Source of the DNA: Nitrosopumilus sp. Nsub | GTDB taxonomy: Archaea; Thermoproteota; Nitrososphaeria; Nitrososphaerales; Nitrosopumilaceae | Length of the DNA stretch: 64,000 bases | Reading direction: 5' to 3' | Assembly: GCF_001541925.1 (NCBI RefSeq) | Contig: NZ_LQMW01000019.1 | Span: forward strand, 62,001 to 126,000 | Part shown: piece by piece, positions 25,948-34,588 of the stretch | How the letters are laid out: the number at the start of each line of letters is the position of its first letter | How positions within the stretch are numbered: the first letter of the stretch is position 1 | Program-made: the position numbers and the translations under genes | Notes under the pieces: model-generated | Databases searched by the model: none | The model's input: only the letters and a program-made list of their open reading frames with translations | Told to the model about the DNA's origin: nothing

Positions 25948-26862
25948 TTAGATTTCAATTCCAGAAATTGCATCTTTGACATTAGCAACTCCTTTATCAA
26001 ACATGGATCTTTCTTCATCATTAAGATCTAACTCAATGATTTTCTCTACACCATTTTTACCAATTACTGCAGGTACACCGATTGTAACATCAGAATGACC
26101 ATACTCACCATCAAGGTAAGTTGCTACTGGAATGACTTGTTTTCTATCTCTAACTACTGTTTCAATAATTGCAGATATTGCATTTCCTGGTGCATGTACT
26201 GTAGCACCTTTTAGTTCAATTACTTTAGCTGCAACTTGTTTTGTGTTTTGAACAATTTCATCTAATTTTTCTTTTGGTAAGAATGATGAAAGTGGAACTC
26301 CAGAAACGGATGAAAATCTTGGTAAAGGAAGCATGTTTTCTCCATGTTCACCAATTACTAATCCTCTAATAGAATCCCTAGAATAACCAGTTGATTCATG
26401 AATAAATTGTCTAAATCTGGATAAATCCAACATTCCACCCATACCAAATACTCTACTTCTATCAAATCCAGATACTTTTTGAGTAATGTATGCCATTGGG
26501 TCTAATGGATTGGTTACTGGAATTATCATAGAGTCATCAGCATATTTTTTTACATTTTCAACTACACTTTTTACAATTGAAGCATTAATTTTGAGTAAAT
26601 CCATTCTTGTCATACCAGGTTTTCTACCAGAACCTGCAACAACAACTACAACGTTAGAACCTTTCATGTCTTCATAATCATTTGAGCCTTTTACTTCTAC
26701 ATCAATACCTTGCTCAGATAACATGTGGTTGATATCCATGGCTTCACCTTGTGGCAATCCCTTTGCAACATCTAGTAACAAAATTTGATCATCTAATTTC
26801 TTTAATGCTGAAAATAAGGCGGCATCTCCACCAACTTTACCAGATCCAATTATTGTAATCAT
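25948..26862 (-). CDS. mdh: Malate (lactate/malate family) dehydrogenase
   Basis: NAD(P)-dependent oxidoreductase of the LDH/MDH family, 304 residues. The Rossmann motif [16 protein letters not shown] is at the N-terminus, followed by [28 protein letters not shown] and the catalytic [18 protein letters not shown] with its histidine. The [10 protein letters not shown] loop carries Arg residues at the substrate-specificity position, consistent with malate. It likely serves the central carbon cycle. It is the first gene of an mdh-larB pair; the divergent promoter is shared with larC. Confidence 0.92.
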   Translation of the reverse strand: MITIIGSGKVGGDAALFSALKKLDDQILLLDVAKGLPQGEAMDINHMLSEQGIDVEVKGSNDYEDMKGSNVVVVVAGSGRKPGMTRMDLLKINASIVKSVVENVKKYADDSMIIPVTNPLDPMAYITQKVSGFDRSRVFGMGGMLDLSRFRQFIHESTGYSRDSIRGLVIGEHGENMLPLPRFSSVSGVPLSSFLPKEKLDEIVQNTKQVAAKVIELKGATVHAPGNAISAIIETVVRDRKQVIPVATYLDGEYGHSDVTIGVPAVIGKNGVEKIIELDLNDEERSMFDKGVANVKDAISGIEI

Positions 26863-26951
26863 GAAAATCAGTGTTAATTTTGAAATTATAAATCTAATGA
26901 AATGGACAAAATATTAGGCGAATTTATAAGCATTTTTGATAATTTTTAATC
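26863..26951. promoter_or_regulatory. Divergent promoter region of mdh-larB and larC-larE
   Basis: Two archaeal TATA boxes face outward. On the plus strand aatttataagc, centred near 26925, lies 26 bases before larC ATG 26952, so larC should be leaderless. On the minus strand gatttataattt, centred near 26889, lies about 26 bases before mdh ATG 26862, also leaderless. The shared 89-base region would let one regulator act on both arms. Confidence 0.7.
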
Positions 26952-28175
26952 ATGGTTATTGTCATTGATCCCCAAATAGCAGGGATTTCAGGAGATATGA
27001 TTTTGTGTTCTTTAATAGATTTAGGAGTAGATAAAAACGAGATTATTAATGGAATAAAAAAAATAGAAAAGTTTCTTCCAAATTCAAAGATTAACAAAAT
27101 AGATTTCCAAAAAATTCAAAAACATGGAATTGAATCAACTGAATTAATTTTAGAAGTTGATGAAAATGTTTCTGAAAGAAAAGGAATTGAGGTTAAAGAT
27201 GCAATAATTAATTCGGTAAAGGAATTACAACTTTCAGATAAAGCAAAATCATTTGCAGAATCATGCATTAATTCTTTAATTTCATCAGAATCTAAAATTC
27301 ATGGCACATCGGAGGATTCAGTTCATTTTCACGAAGCGTCAAGTATTGATACACTGATAGATATTGTCGGAGTAACTCTTGCATGTGATAAATTGAGATT
27401 TTTTGATGAAAAAATTGTTTGTTTGCCAGTATCAGTTGGAAGTGGAACTGTTAGTTTTTCTCATGGGACAATGTCCAATCCTGCAAGTGCGGTTCTCCAA
27501 ATTTTTAAAAATTCTAATTTAATGATTAAGGGAAATAATGCAAATGAAGAATTAACAACACCTACAGGAGCTTGTATTTTGGTAAATTTGACAAATGATT
27601 CGGTGGAATATTATCCTTCACTGAATATCAATTCAGTTGGTTATGGTGCAGGTCAGAAAAATTTTGAATTATTTTCAAATGTGTTAAAAATTGTTCAAGG
27701 TAGTCAAGAAAAATCTCATATGGATTCAGTGAAAATTCTTGAGACAAATGTTGATGATGTTTCGGGGGAGATTTTAGGATATTTGATTGAAAAAATTATG
27801 AAAGTCGGAGCAAAAGATATTTCAATTTATCCAGGAATTACAAAAAAGGGAAGACCAACTAACTTGATTAGTGTAATTTGTGACGATGAAAAAATTGATG
27901 TCATCACAGATATTTTGGTATTAGAGACAGGTACTTTGGGAATCAGAATATCAGACTCAAATCGCCTTATTGTTTCTAGAACAAATCATAGTTTCTCATT
28001 AACCTTTGAAGGTAAATCTTTTGAAATAAATTATAAAAAATCAATTTACAGGCAAAAAACTCATTTTAAAATAGAATTTGAAGATTTGAAAAATATCGCA
28101 GAAACACTAGATAAGCCAATTAGAGATGTTGAAGTATTTTTGAGAAAAGAAATCGAAAAAATAGAGGACCCGTAA
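26952..28175 (+). CDS. larC: LarC: nickel insertion protein for the nickel-pincer cofactor
   Basis: LarC (DUF111 family) uses CTP to insert nickel into the pincer nucleotide. The 407-residue product begins DPQIAGISGDMILCSLIDLG, has the His-rich motif VHFHEASSIDTLIDIVG (near residues 120-137), SVGSGTVSFSHGTMSNPASAVLQ and the C-terminal ETNVDDVSGEILGYLIEKI segment typical of LarC. In some bacteria LarC is made by ribosomal frameshifting between two frames; here it is one uninterrupted frame. Its stop overlaps the larE start (ATGA), so the two are translationally coupled. Confidence 0.92.
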   Translation: MVIVIDPQIAGISGDMILCSLIDLGVDKNEIINGIKKIEKFLPNSKINKIDFQKIQKHGIESTELILEVDENVSERKGIEVKDAIINSVKELQLSDKAKSFAESCINSLISSESKIHGTSEDSVHFHEASSIDTLIDIVGVTLACDKLRFFDEKIVCLPVSVGSGTVSFSHGTMSNPASAVLQIFKNSNLMIKGNNANEELTTPTGACILVNLTNDSVEYYPSLNINSVGYGAGQKNFELFSNVLKIVQGSQEKSHMDSVKILETNVDDVSGEILGYLIEKIMKVGAKDISIYPGITKKGRPTNLISVICDDEKIDVITDILVLETGTLGIRISDSNRLIVSRTNHSFSLTFEGKSFEINYKKSIYRQKTHFKIEFEDLKNIAETLDKPIRDVEVFLRKEIEKIEDP

Positions 28176-28972
28176 TGAGCAAATTAAATGACTTAGTAGA
28201 TTGGTTTGCAGACAAAAGTAAAGTTATGATAGCATTGTCAGGGGGAGTAGATAGCGCAGTTGTTGCATATGCTGCTTTTCAAGCACTAGGAAGTTCTGCA
28301 ATTGCAGTTACTGCAGATTACAAAACTTTGTCTCAAGAAGAACTTCAATCAGCAAAACAAGTTTGTTCAGAAATAGGTATTGAACAAATGATTTTAGATT
28401 ATAGTGAACTAGAAAATGAAGAATTTGTCAAAAATGACTCAAACCGATGTTTTCATTGTAGAATGGAACTAGGGGACCATTTAATCAAATTGGCTAAAAC
28501 TCACAACGTGGAAATTATAGTGGATGGAACCAACCTTGATGATCTAGGAGATTATCGCCCAGGAATTCAAGCATTAAAAGAAAACGGGATTAGAAGTCCA
28601 CTGGTGGAAACTAAATTTGTTAAATCAGAGATTCGAGATATTACTAAATTGGTGGGATTAACTGTACATGACAGACCAGCAAATTCATGTTTAGCATCAA
28701 GAATTCCTTGGGGCCAAAGGGTAACAGCAGAAAGACTAGTACGAATTGAATTAGGAGAGATTCTAGTAAAACAACTCACCAATCTAAAACAAGTTAGAGT
28801 AAGAGATATGCAAGGTTGTGCAAAAATTGAAGTGGATAAAGAAAAAGTTTCTATTTTTGATGAGAATACAATAGATCAATTAAGTGAAAAATTAAAGATG
28901 ATTGGATTTACTTCAATTGAAATTGATAAAGACGGATATAAACCTGGAAAAATTAATGTGATTTCAAATTGA
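28175..28972 (+). CDS. larE: LarE: ATP-dependent sulfur transferase for the nickel-pincer cofactor
   Basis: LarE adenylates the carboxylates of the precursor and replaces oxygen with sulfur. The 265-residue product has the PP-loop SGGVDSAVV (residues 22-30). Three cysteines are placed as in the iron-sulfur type of LarE: C92 and C95 in RCFHC, and C172 in NSCLASRIPWG. In the best known bacterial LarE only the C172 equivalent is present and is sacrificed; the three-cysteine form is held to bind a [4Fe-4S] cluster and act catalytically. The neighbouring cysteine desulfurase could supply sulfur. Overlaps both neighbours. Confidence 0.92.
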   Translation: MSKLNDLVDWFADKSKVMIALSGGVDSAVVAYAAFQALGSSAIAVTADYKTLSQEELQSAKQVCSEIGIEQMILDYSELENEEFVKNDSNRCFHCRMELGDHLIKLAKTHNVEIIVDGTNLDDLGDYRPGIQALKENGIRSPLVETKFVKSEIRDITKLVGLTVHDRPANSCLASRIPWGQRVTAERLVRIELGEILVKQLTNLKQVRVRDMQGCAKIEVDKEKVSIFDENTIDQLSEKLKMIGFTSIEIDKDGYKPGKINVISN

Positions 28973-30138
28973 TTTATTTAGATAATGCTGCATCAACACG
29001 AATTCATGATGATGTATTAAATTCAATGTTGCCATATCTTAAAGAGCAGTATGGAAATCCGTCATCCATACACAGACAAGGAAGATTAACTCGTAAAGCT
29101 GTCAACAAAGCTCGAAAACAAATTGCATCAATAATTAATGCAGATCCTGCAGAAGTTTTGATAACTTCGGGAGGAACAGAGTCTAACAATACTGCACTAA
29201 ATGGAATAGCATCACGATTTCCGTCTAGTCATATAATTACAACATCTATTGAACATGATGCAGTTTTAGAACCTTGTAAAAAATTGAATTCAAAAGGATT
29301 CAAAGTGGATTATCTACCAGTAGACAAATTTGGCATGATCAAACTATCAGATTTAAAAGACATTATTTCTGAAAAAACAAGTCTTGTTTCAGTGATGTTT
29401 GGAAATAATGAAGTAGGCACAATTCAACCAATTCAAGAAATTGGTAAAATTTGTCATGAAAATCAGATTGTTTTTCATACGGATGCTGTTCAGGCAGTAG
29501 GGAAAATTCCCGTAGATGTTAAAGAATTAGGTGTAGATTTACTATCAATTTCATCTCATAAACTTCATGGACCTAAAGGAATTGGTGCATTATACATCAA
29601 AGATGGAGTAAAGGTAGATCCTATGATTTTAGGAGGAGGACAAGAATTCAGACTAAGATCTGGAACTGAAAATGTTGCAAATATTGTGGGATTTGGTCAA
29701 GCATGTGAAATTGTACAAAATCATTTAAATAAAAATATGTCATTTATAAAAAAACTTCAATCTCAACTGATCAAAAAAGTTTTAGATGAAATTCCAGAAG
29801 TCACTTTTAACGGTCATGTAGAATCTAGATTAGACAATAATGCACATTTTACTTTTCTTGGAGTTAATGGCGAAGATCTCATTATCAAACTAGATGAATA
29901 TGGAATTGCTGCATCCACTGGTTCAGCATGTTCAGTAAATACGCAAAAAGAATCACATGTTTTAAAATCAATGGGATTTTCTTTAGAACAAATTACAGGT
30001 TCATTACGATTAACTGTAGGAATTTTTAATACAGAAAATGAAATTAATGAGACTGTAGAAATTCTCAAAAAAATAATTGAAGAACTTCGTGCAGTTTCAC
30101 CATTCAAAGAAAAATATTCTTTTGAATCTAAAAATTAA
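28969..30138 (+). CDS. Cysteine desulfurase (NifS/IscS family)
   Basis: This PLP enzyme releases sulfur from cysteine as a persulfide. The 389-residue product has IYLDNAASTRIHDD at the N-terminus, SGGTESNNTALNG, the PLP lysine K198 in SSHKLHGPKGIG, and the persulfide cysteine C321 in STGSACSVNT. The TTG start overlaps the larE stop by four bases, so it is in the lar transcription unit. It may serve LarE, general Fe-S assembly, or both; the sequence cannot tell. The 3' end converges on a surface-protein gene. Confidence 0.93.
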   Translation: MIYLDNAASTRIHDDVLNSMLPYLKEQYGNPSSIHRQGRLTRKAVNKARKQIASIINADPAEVLITSGGTESNNTALNGIASRFPSSHIITTSIEHDAVLEPCKKLNSKGFKVDYLPVDKFGMIKLSDLKDIISEKTSLVSVMFGNNEVGTIQPIQEIGKICHENQIVFHTDAVQAVGKIPVDVKELGVDLLSISSHKLHGPKGIGALYIKDGVKVDPMILGGGQEFRLRSGTENVANIVGFGQACEIVQNHLNKNMSFIKKLQSQLIKKVLDEIPEVTFNGHVESRLDNNAHFTFLGVNGEDLIIKLDEYGIAASTGSACSVNTQKESHVLKSMGFSLEQITGSLRLTVGIFNTENEINETVEILKKIIEELRAVSPFKEKYSFESKN

Positions 30139-30953
30139 ATTTTAATTTGAAATCTGTTTCTAGTTAATAGAACCGAGGCCATAATTCCTACTGTCAAAAT
30201 GATCATGACAATTGTGCCAAATTCGGGAATAACATAAGTTCCAATAACCTGTATTTTTGAATCATTTGGTTCAAAATCAATTGTTATTGTTCTGATTTCT
30301 GAATGAGATGTTTCTTCTTGATATGTTGTTTCAATAACATCTCCATTTTGTTTTTCAATCAAGATTATAAAGACCTCATCTTTTCCATTTTGTTTTTCAG
30401 CATCTATGTATTTTCTAGGCAAATCTAAAACAATTTTTCCTTCATCAGAGGCATCAATATTCACTATCAATCCAAAAATATTTTCATCAACAGATATGTC
30501 AGATAATGTTCCACCTCTAATGGTATAAGATAAGTCAAATGTTCCACTACTTCCTGCATCTACTTCAAAGATATCAGTAGTTGTTAAAACTTCAGAGTTA
30601 GGAGTATACAAAAAAGTGGTTTCTGCGATATTTCCCTCACCGTAAGTCACTTTAACAACATATTCACCTTGACTTTGCCACATACTACCTTCAGCAAGAA
30701 TAGTGTAAGAATAATTTCCATCCTTAGAAACTATTATTTGTGCAATTTCAACCATATTTCCATCTTTAAACAGTTGTAATGTTACAGGAGTTTGTCCTAT
30801 GATTGTTTCAATTTGTCCAAAAATTGCAATTGTGTCACCTTCATCATAAGTGGTATCATCGGTTTGAACAGAAATCAAAGAACCAGATGCTAAAACAGTT
30901 CCCACTGGAATCAATATTAAAATAATTAAAACAAAAAATATTCTTAAATCCAT
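30135..30953 (-). CDS. PEFG-CTERM surface protein
   Basis: The 272-residue protein has a signal peptide (FFVLIILILIPVGTVLASG), a beta-sandwich domain (VQTDDTTYDEGDTIAIFGQIE...PVTLQLFKDGNMV) and a second beta-rich region (DIFEVDAGSSGTFDLSYTIRGGTLSDI), then the PEFG sorting signal VIPEFGTIVMIILTVGIMASV followed by basic RNRFQIKI. PEFG-CTERM is a thaumarchaeal variant of the archaeosortase-processed signals, so the mature protein is probably attached to the cell envelope. It is the third of three such genes in tandem on this strand. Confidence 0.88.
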   Translation of the reverse strand: MDLRIFFVLIILILIPVGTVLASGSLISVQTDDTTYDEGDTIAIFGQIETIIGQTPVTLQLFKDGNMVEIAQIIVSKDGNYSYTILAEGSMWQSQGEYVVKVTYGEGNIAETTFLYTPNSEVLTTTDIFEVDAGSSGTFDLSYTIRGGTLSDISVDENIFGLIVNIDASDEGKIVLDLPRKYIDAEKQNGKDEVFIILIEKQNGDVIETTYQEETSHSEIRTITIDFEPNDSKIQVIGTYVIPEFGTIVMIILTVGIMASVLLTRNRFQIKI

Positions 30954-31022
30954 AATCTTAGAAATACAAATTTCTATATCTCTTTTACTATGAAAAATAA
31001 AAAATGAAAAAAAGTTGTAATT

Positions 31023-31889
31023 TTAGTATCTTGGAACGATGCTAAGTCTTGATTTTGCAGAGATTGCAACTATTGAGATAATTGCGACTGCTAGAATCAT
31101 GGCTGCAATTGTACCAAACTCTGGAACTACTAGTCCATCTGCCACTTCAACTTCTACTGAATCAGTAAATGCTGAACCGCTTCCTTGTTGAGCAGTTACT
31201 GTATATGCTCCATCTTGGGACCACAACGGACCGCCAACTAGAATATCAGTAGCAAAGTCACCACTGGATTCTGGAGATATTTGATCAACACTGACTAAAT
31301 TACCATTTGGAGATGTTACAGTAAATGTGACATCTTGATTGGTTTTACTGGTTTGGCCAGTAATTTCAATAGTATCTGATCCTTCCACAGCATTGGCTGA
31401 AATAGTTAGTCCACCAACATCTTCAGTTGATGTAGTAGTTACTTCTAATGCTTCAGAACTTGCATAGTTATCAACCATACTAGATTGGGTCGCAGAGGTT
31501 TCTGCAGTCATTCCACCATTTACATCAACACTAACTGTGATGCTGTAAAGTAGAGAAGTTCCCTGATTGGCTTTAATTTGATACATTCCATCTTGGCTCC
31601 AGTTGGAAACATTGAATTGCGTACTAAATTCTCCGTTTGCATCTGGTGCTACTTGATCAACAGCAACAACATTTTGTCCGTTTGGAGAAATTACTCTAAA
31701 AGTTACATCAGTTATGTTAGATGTAGTTTCTCCAGAAACAGAAATTATTGCGCCATCTTCTTCAGCAACAGCTGTTAATGACATACCAGCGTCTTTTGCA
31801 AAGGCGTCTTGGTGAACCGAGGTTACTGACATTATAGCTACTGCCATAAGAACTAGGCTAATTGATCTGGTTGAATTTTTGAAATTCAT
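31023..31889 (-). CDS. PEFG-CTERM surface protein with two sandwich repeats
   Basis: A 288-residue secreted protein: signal peptide (ISLVLMAVAIMSVTSVHQDAFA), two homologous beta-sandwich repeats (ISVSGETTSNITDVTFRVISPNGQNVVAVDQVAPDANGEF and ITGQTSKTNQDVTFTVTSPNGNLVSVDQISPESSGDF), and the PEFG tail VVPEFGTIAAMILAVAIISIVAISAKSRL. The tail-coding DNA is identical over 82 bases to that of the next gene. The likely role is a cell-surface or S-layer-associated protein; no enzymatic motif is visible. Confidence 0.88.
   Translation of the reverse strand: MNFKNSTRSISLVLMAVAIMSVTSVHQDAFAKDAGMSLTAVAEEDGAIISVSGETTSNITDVTFRVISPNGQNVVAVDQVAPDANGEFSTQFNVSNWSQDGMYQIKANQGTSLLYSITVSVDVNGGMTAETSATQSSMVDNYASSEALEVTTTSTEDVGGLTISANAVEGSDTIEITGQTSKTNQDVTFTVTSPNGNLVSVDQISPESSGDFATDILVGGPLWSQDGAYTVTAQQGSGSAFTDSVEVEVADGLVVPEFGTIAAMILAVAIISIVAISAKSRLSIVPRY
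31045..31126. repeat. 82-bp direct repeat, copy 1 (PEFG tail coding)
   Basis: This segment is identical base for base to 31975-32056. It encodes the membrane helix and sorting motif of the surface protein. Flanking codons differ at once, so the repeat reflects recent duplication or gene conversion, including silent positions. Confidence 0.9.
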
Positions 31890-31952
31890 CTAGTTGCAGT
31901 CATGTATTCTCGGTATTTATGTATATATACCAAATGAAAAAAAGTAATTATT

Positions 31953-32864
31953 TTAATATTTTGACAACATGTTTAGTCTTGATTTTGCAGAGATTGCAAC
32001 TATTGAGATAATTGCGACTGCTAGAATCATGGCTGCAATTGTACCAAACTCTGGAATTACAAAGGTACCGATAATTTCAATTTGTTCAGTTCCTGCAAGA
32101 AAATCAATTGTCAAAGTTCTATCCTCAGATGTCGTAATTTCCTCAAAGTCTACTTCCTCACCATCAACTAATACAAAAAATTCATCATCGCCTCCATTAA
32201 TTGATGCATCCAAAACAGACCTTGGAATTGTTAATGTTATTGAACCTTCATCTGTTGTTTCAATGTAAATCAACAATGAAACGGCATCCAAATCAGGAAC
32301 AACATTAAGTAATTTTGCATTTGTAATTTCGTATGAAATTAAATCATTAGAATCTTGAACTGTGACATTAGTTGCAGTAACTACAGAATCAACAATTACA
32401 ACATCGACAAATGAATCTTCAATCATTACACCTTCTACAACAGTGTCTTCAATTACAGTATCTTCAACAACATCTAATTCATTTGTGGATGAACTTACCA
32501 TTCCACCAAAATCAAATGAAGTAGTTGCAGATTGTTCTCTATATTGAACTTTAATTGTGTAAGTACCTTCTGTTTTCATTAATTTTCCACCAAGTTTAAT
32601 TTCAGTACTAAATTGATTATCGGAACTAACTGTTAATTGATCAAGGGCAACTAAATTTCCATTTGGAGATTGAATAAGTATACTTAGTTGATCACCAGGA
32701 ACCATATTTTTTATTTCACCAGAAATTATCATAACATCACCATCAGAATAATTTGGTTTATCAGTAGAAACATCAATAATTCCATTTTCTGCAAATACCT
32801 GAAAAGCACCAACACCTGTAATTAAAATTCCAAATAGTGCAAAAATCAGTAATGGAGTTTTCAC
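31953..32864 (-). CDS. PEFG-CTERM surface protein
   Basis: The 303-residue protein has a signal peptide (LLIFALFGILITGVGAFQVFAENG), one N-terminal sandwich domain (STDKPNYSDGDVMIISGEIKNMVPGDQLSILIQSPNGNLVALDQ), a linker with repeated Val/Glu/Asp (VEDTVIEDTVVEGVMIEDSFVDVVIVDSVV), a second domain resembling that of the PEFG protein at 30135-30953 (DEGSITLTIPRSVLDASINGGDDEFFVLVDGEEVDF), and VIPEFGTIAAMILAVAIISIVAISAKSRL. It is first of the three in transcription order. Confidence 0.88.
   Translation of the reverse strand: MKTPLLIFALFGILITGVGAFQVFAENGIIDVSTDKPNYSDGDVMIISGEIKNMVPGDQLSILIQSPNGNLVALDQLTVSSDNQFSTEIKLGGKLMKTEGTYTIKVQYREQSATTSFDFGGMVSSSTNELDVVEDTVIEDTVVEGVMIEDSFVDVVIVDSVVTATNVTVQDSNDLISYEITNAKLLNVVPDLDAVSLLIYIETTDEGSITLTIPRSVLDASINGGDDEFFVLVDGEEVDFEEITTSEDRTLTIDFLAGTEQIEIIGTFVIPEFGTIAAMILAVAIISIVAISAKSRLNMLSKY
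31975..32056. repeat. 82-bp direct repeat, copy 2 (PEFG tail coding)
   Basis: Identical to 31045-31126 and exactly 930 bases away. It encodes the same PEFG/transmembrane tail in the neighbouring gene. Confidence 0.9.
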
Positions 32865-32965
32865 TGACGATAAAACTCAATATTAGATATTTAAGGTTGT
32901 GAAAATATTTTTTGACAATTTGAGAAAAATGATAAAGTAACAAAAATCTAGGTTTGTCGTGCTCG

Positions 32966-33002
32966 TAAATGATATATAACATAATGAGAGGGTTTGAAAT
33001 AG
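32966..33002 (+). promoter_or_regulatory. Promoter of the radical SAM gene
   Basis: A TATA box, gatatataac (about 32969-32978), lies about 30 bases before TTG 33003, giving a predicted transcript start at or just before the start codon, the leaderless pattern also seen at larC and rpoN. Confidence 0.6.
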
Positions 33003-34583
33003 TTGGCTGGCAAACGTGTTGTTTTAACTGCAGACCGTAGTTTGATGACAAATTACAGAGGAAATTTCTTGTATGGATTTATCGCATGTGGTCCTTACGA
33101 AGTTTTACCAGAATGGGTATTTGACAAAGTGTTTTGTCCATCTGTAGAAACTGACCCAGTTACAGGCGAAGTAAAAGTAGCTCAAGTGGGGTTAAGAAGA
33201 ATTGAAAGTTCACTAATCCAAGGAGGCTACAAAAAAGAAGAAGTTTTTATGGCACATCCAGAGATGCTTCAAAAATCAATTGGACCAGATACTAAAGTTG
33301 TAGGAATCAATGTAATGGATCCTCTTGGAATGGCACCAGTTACCACAACAATGTCACCTGAAAAATTATCTTATGTAGCAATGAAATTTAAAAAAATGTG
33401 TGCAAGTATTATTCAACTCAAAAAGAAATATGATTTCAAAGTTGTAGTTGGAGGTAATGGTGCATGGGAATTAGCAAAATCAGATAGAATGAAAATTCAC
33501 GGAATTGATACAGTAGTTGTTGGAGAAGCAGATGAATTAGCAGTTGATTTGTTTCAAGATTTAGAACAAAATGATGCGCCAGAATTAATGCATTGTTTTG
33601 TAAGAAATTTAGAAAACATCCCAGTAATTGAAGGCCCTACAATTAACTCATTGATTGAAGCAATGAGAGGTTGTGGAAGAGGATGTGACTTTTGTGATGT
33701 CAATAAAAGATCAAAAAAAGATTTACCATTAGAGAGACTTCAACACGAAGCAAAAACTAACTTAGATTATGGATTTGATTCTGTTTGGTTGCATTCTGAT
33801 GAGATGTTACTTTACGGATGTGATAGTAGAGACTTTGTTCCAAACAGAGATGCAATTGTAGATTTGTGGAAAGGTCTCAAAGGATTAGGAGCTAATTTCA
33901 TTGGAACTACACATATGACATTTTCAGCAGTTGCAGCAGATCCTACATTAATGCAACAAATTTCTCAAGTCAATGAACAAGATAAAACAGGTAGATGGCT
34001 TGCAACAAACCTAGGAATTGAAACAGTTGCACCAGATATGGTCAAAAAGCACTTGGGAGTAAAAACAAAACCATTTGCACCTGAAGAATGGGGCAGTGTA
34101 GTTAGAGAAGGGGCAAAGATTCTCAATGAGAACCACTGGTTCCCAGCAGCAACCATCATTATTGGATGGCCAGATGAAACCCCAGATGATATTCAATACA
34201 CTATTGACATGATGAGCGACTTTAGAGAGATGGACTTTAGAGGATTAGTAGCACCATTACTTTATCAAGACTTTAGTGAGAAAAATTCGATGCACTTTGG
34301 AAATCTTAACGAAGCCCAATTCACCCTATTTTGGAAATGTTGGGAAAATAACTTACGTGTAATTAACGACATTATTCCAATCATTCTAAGAAACAAAACA
34401 TACGGACCACCAATGAAGGTATTCATGTATGGTATTCTCAAAGCAGGTACTTGGGCAATTATGAGATATCTCAGAGGGTTATGTAAAGATCTATTCAATG
34501 GGAAGACACCTGATCAAATCATTGATAAATATGCAAGAGCTAAATCAGTATCCGAACCAAAATTCCTAACAAAAAAACTATAG
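33003..34583 (+). CDS. B12-binding-domain-like radical SAM protein, lipid-modifying candidate
   Basis: The 526-residue protein has an N-terminal region resembling the cobalamin-binding/Rossmann part of class B radical SAM enzymes (VVGINVMDPLGMAP; VVVGGNGAWELA; IDTVVVGEADELAVDLF), then the cluster motif C224-x3-C228-x2-C231 (RGCGRGCDFCDV) and a radical SAM barrel with IIIGWPDETPDDIQYTIDMM. The C-terminal 110 residues are distinctive (RNKTYGPPMKVFMYGILKAGTWAIMRYLRGL). The overall plan is like archaeal GDGT ring synthases and related lipid enzymes, and these organisms make cyclised lipids, but I cannot confirm the subfamily. No signal peptide. TTG start follows a TATA box. Confidence 0.8.
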   Translation: MAGKRVVLTADRSLMTNYRGNFLYGFIACGPYEVLPEWVFDKVFCPSVETDPVTGEVKVAQVGLRRIESSLIQGGYKKEEVFMAHPEMLQKSIGPDTKVVGINVMDPLGMAPVTTTMSPEKLSYVAMKFKKMCASIIQLKKKYDFKVVVGGNGAWELAKSDRMKIHGIDTVVVGEADELAVDLFQDLEQNDAPELMHCFVRNLENIPVIEGPTINSLIEAMRGCGRGCDFCDVNKRSKKDLPLERLQHEAKTNLDYGFDSVWLHSDEMLLYGCDSRDFVPNRDAIVDLWKGLKGLGANFIGTTHMTFSAVAADPTLMQQISQVNEQDKTGRWLATNLGIETVAPDMVKKHLGVKTKPFAPEEWGSVVREGAKILNENHWFPAATIIIGWPDETPDDIQYTIDMMSDFREMDFRGLVAPLLYQDFSEKNSMHFGNLNEAQFTLFWKCWENNLRVINDIIPIILRNKTYGPPMKVFMYGILKAGTWAIMRYLRGLCKDLFNGKTPDQIIDKYARAKSVSEPKFLTKKL

Positions 34584-34588
34584 AGAAA

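Noticed and set aside
32773-33051. Minus-strand frame across the radical SAM promoter
   Set aside because: It overlaps the signal-peptide end of the PEFG gene and has no conserved features.
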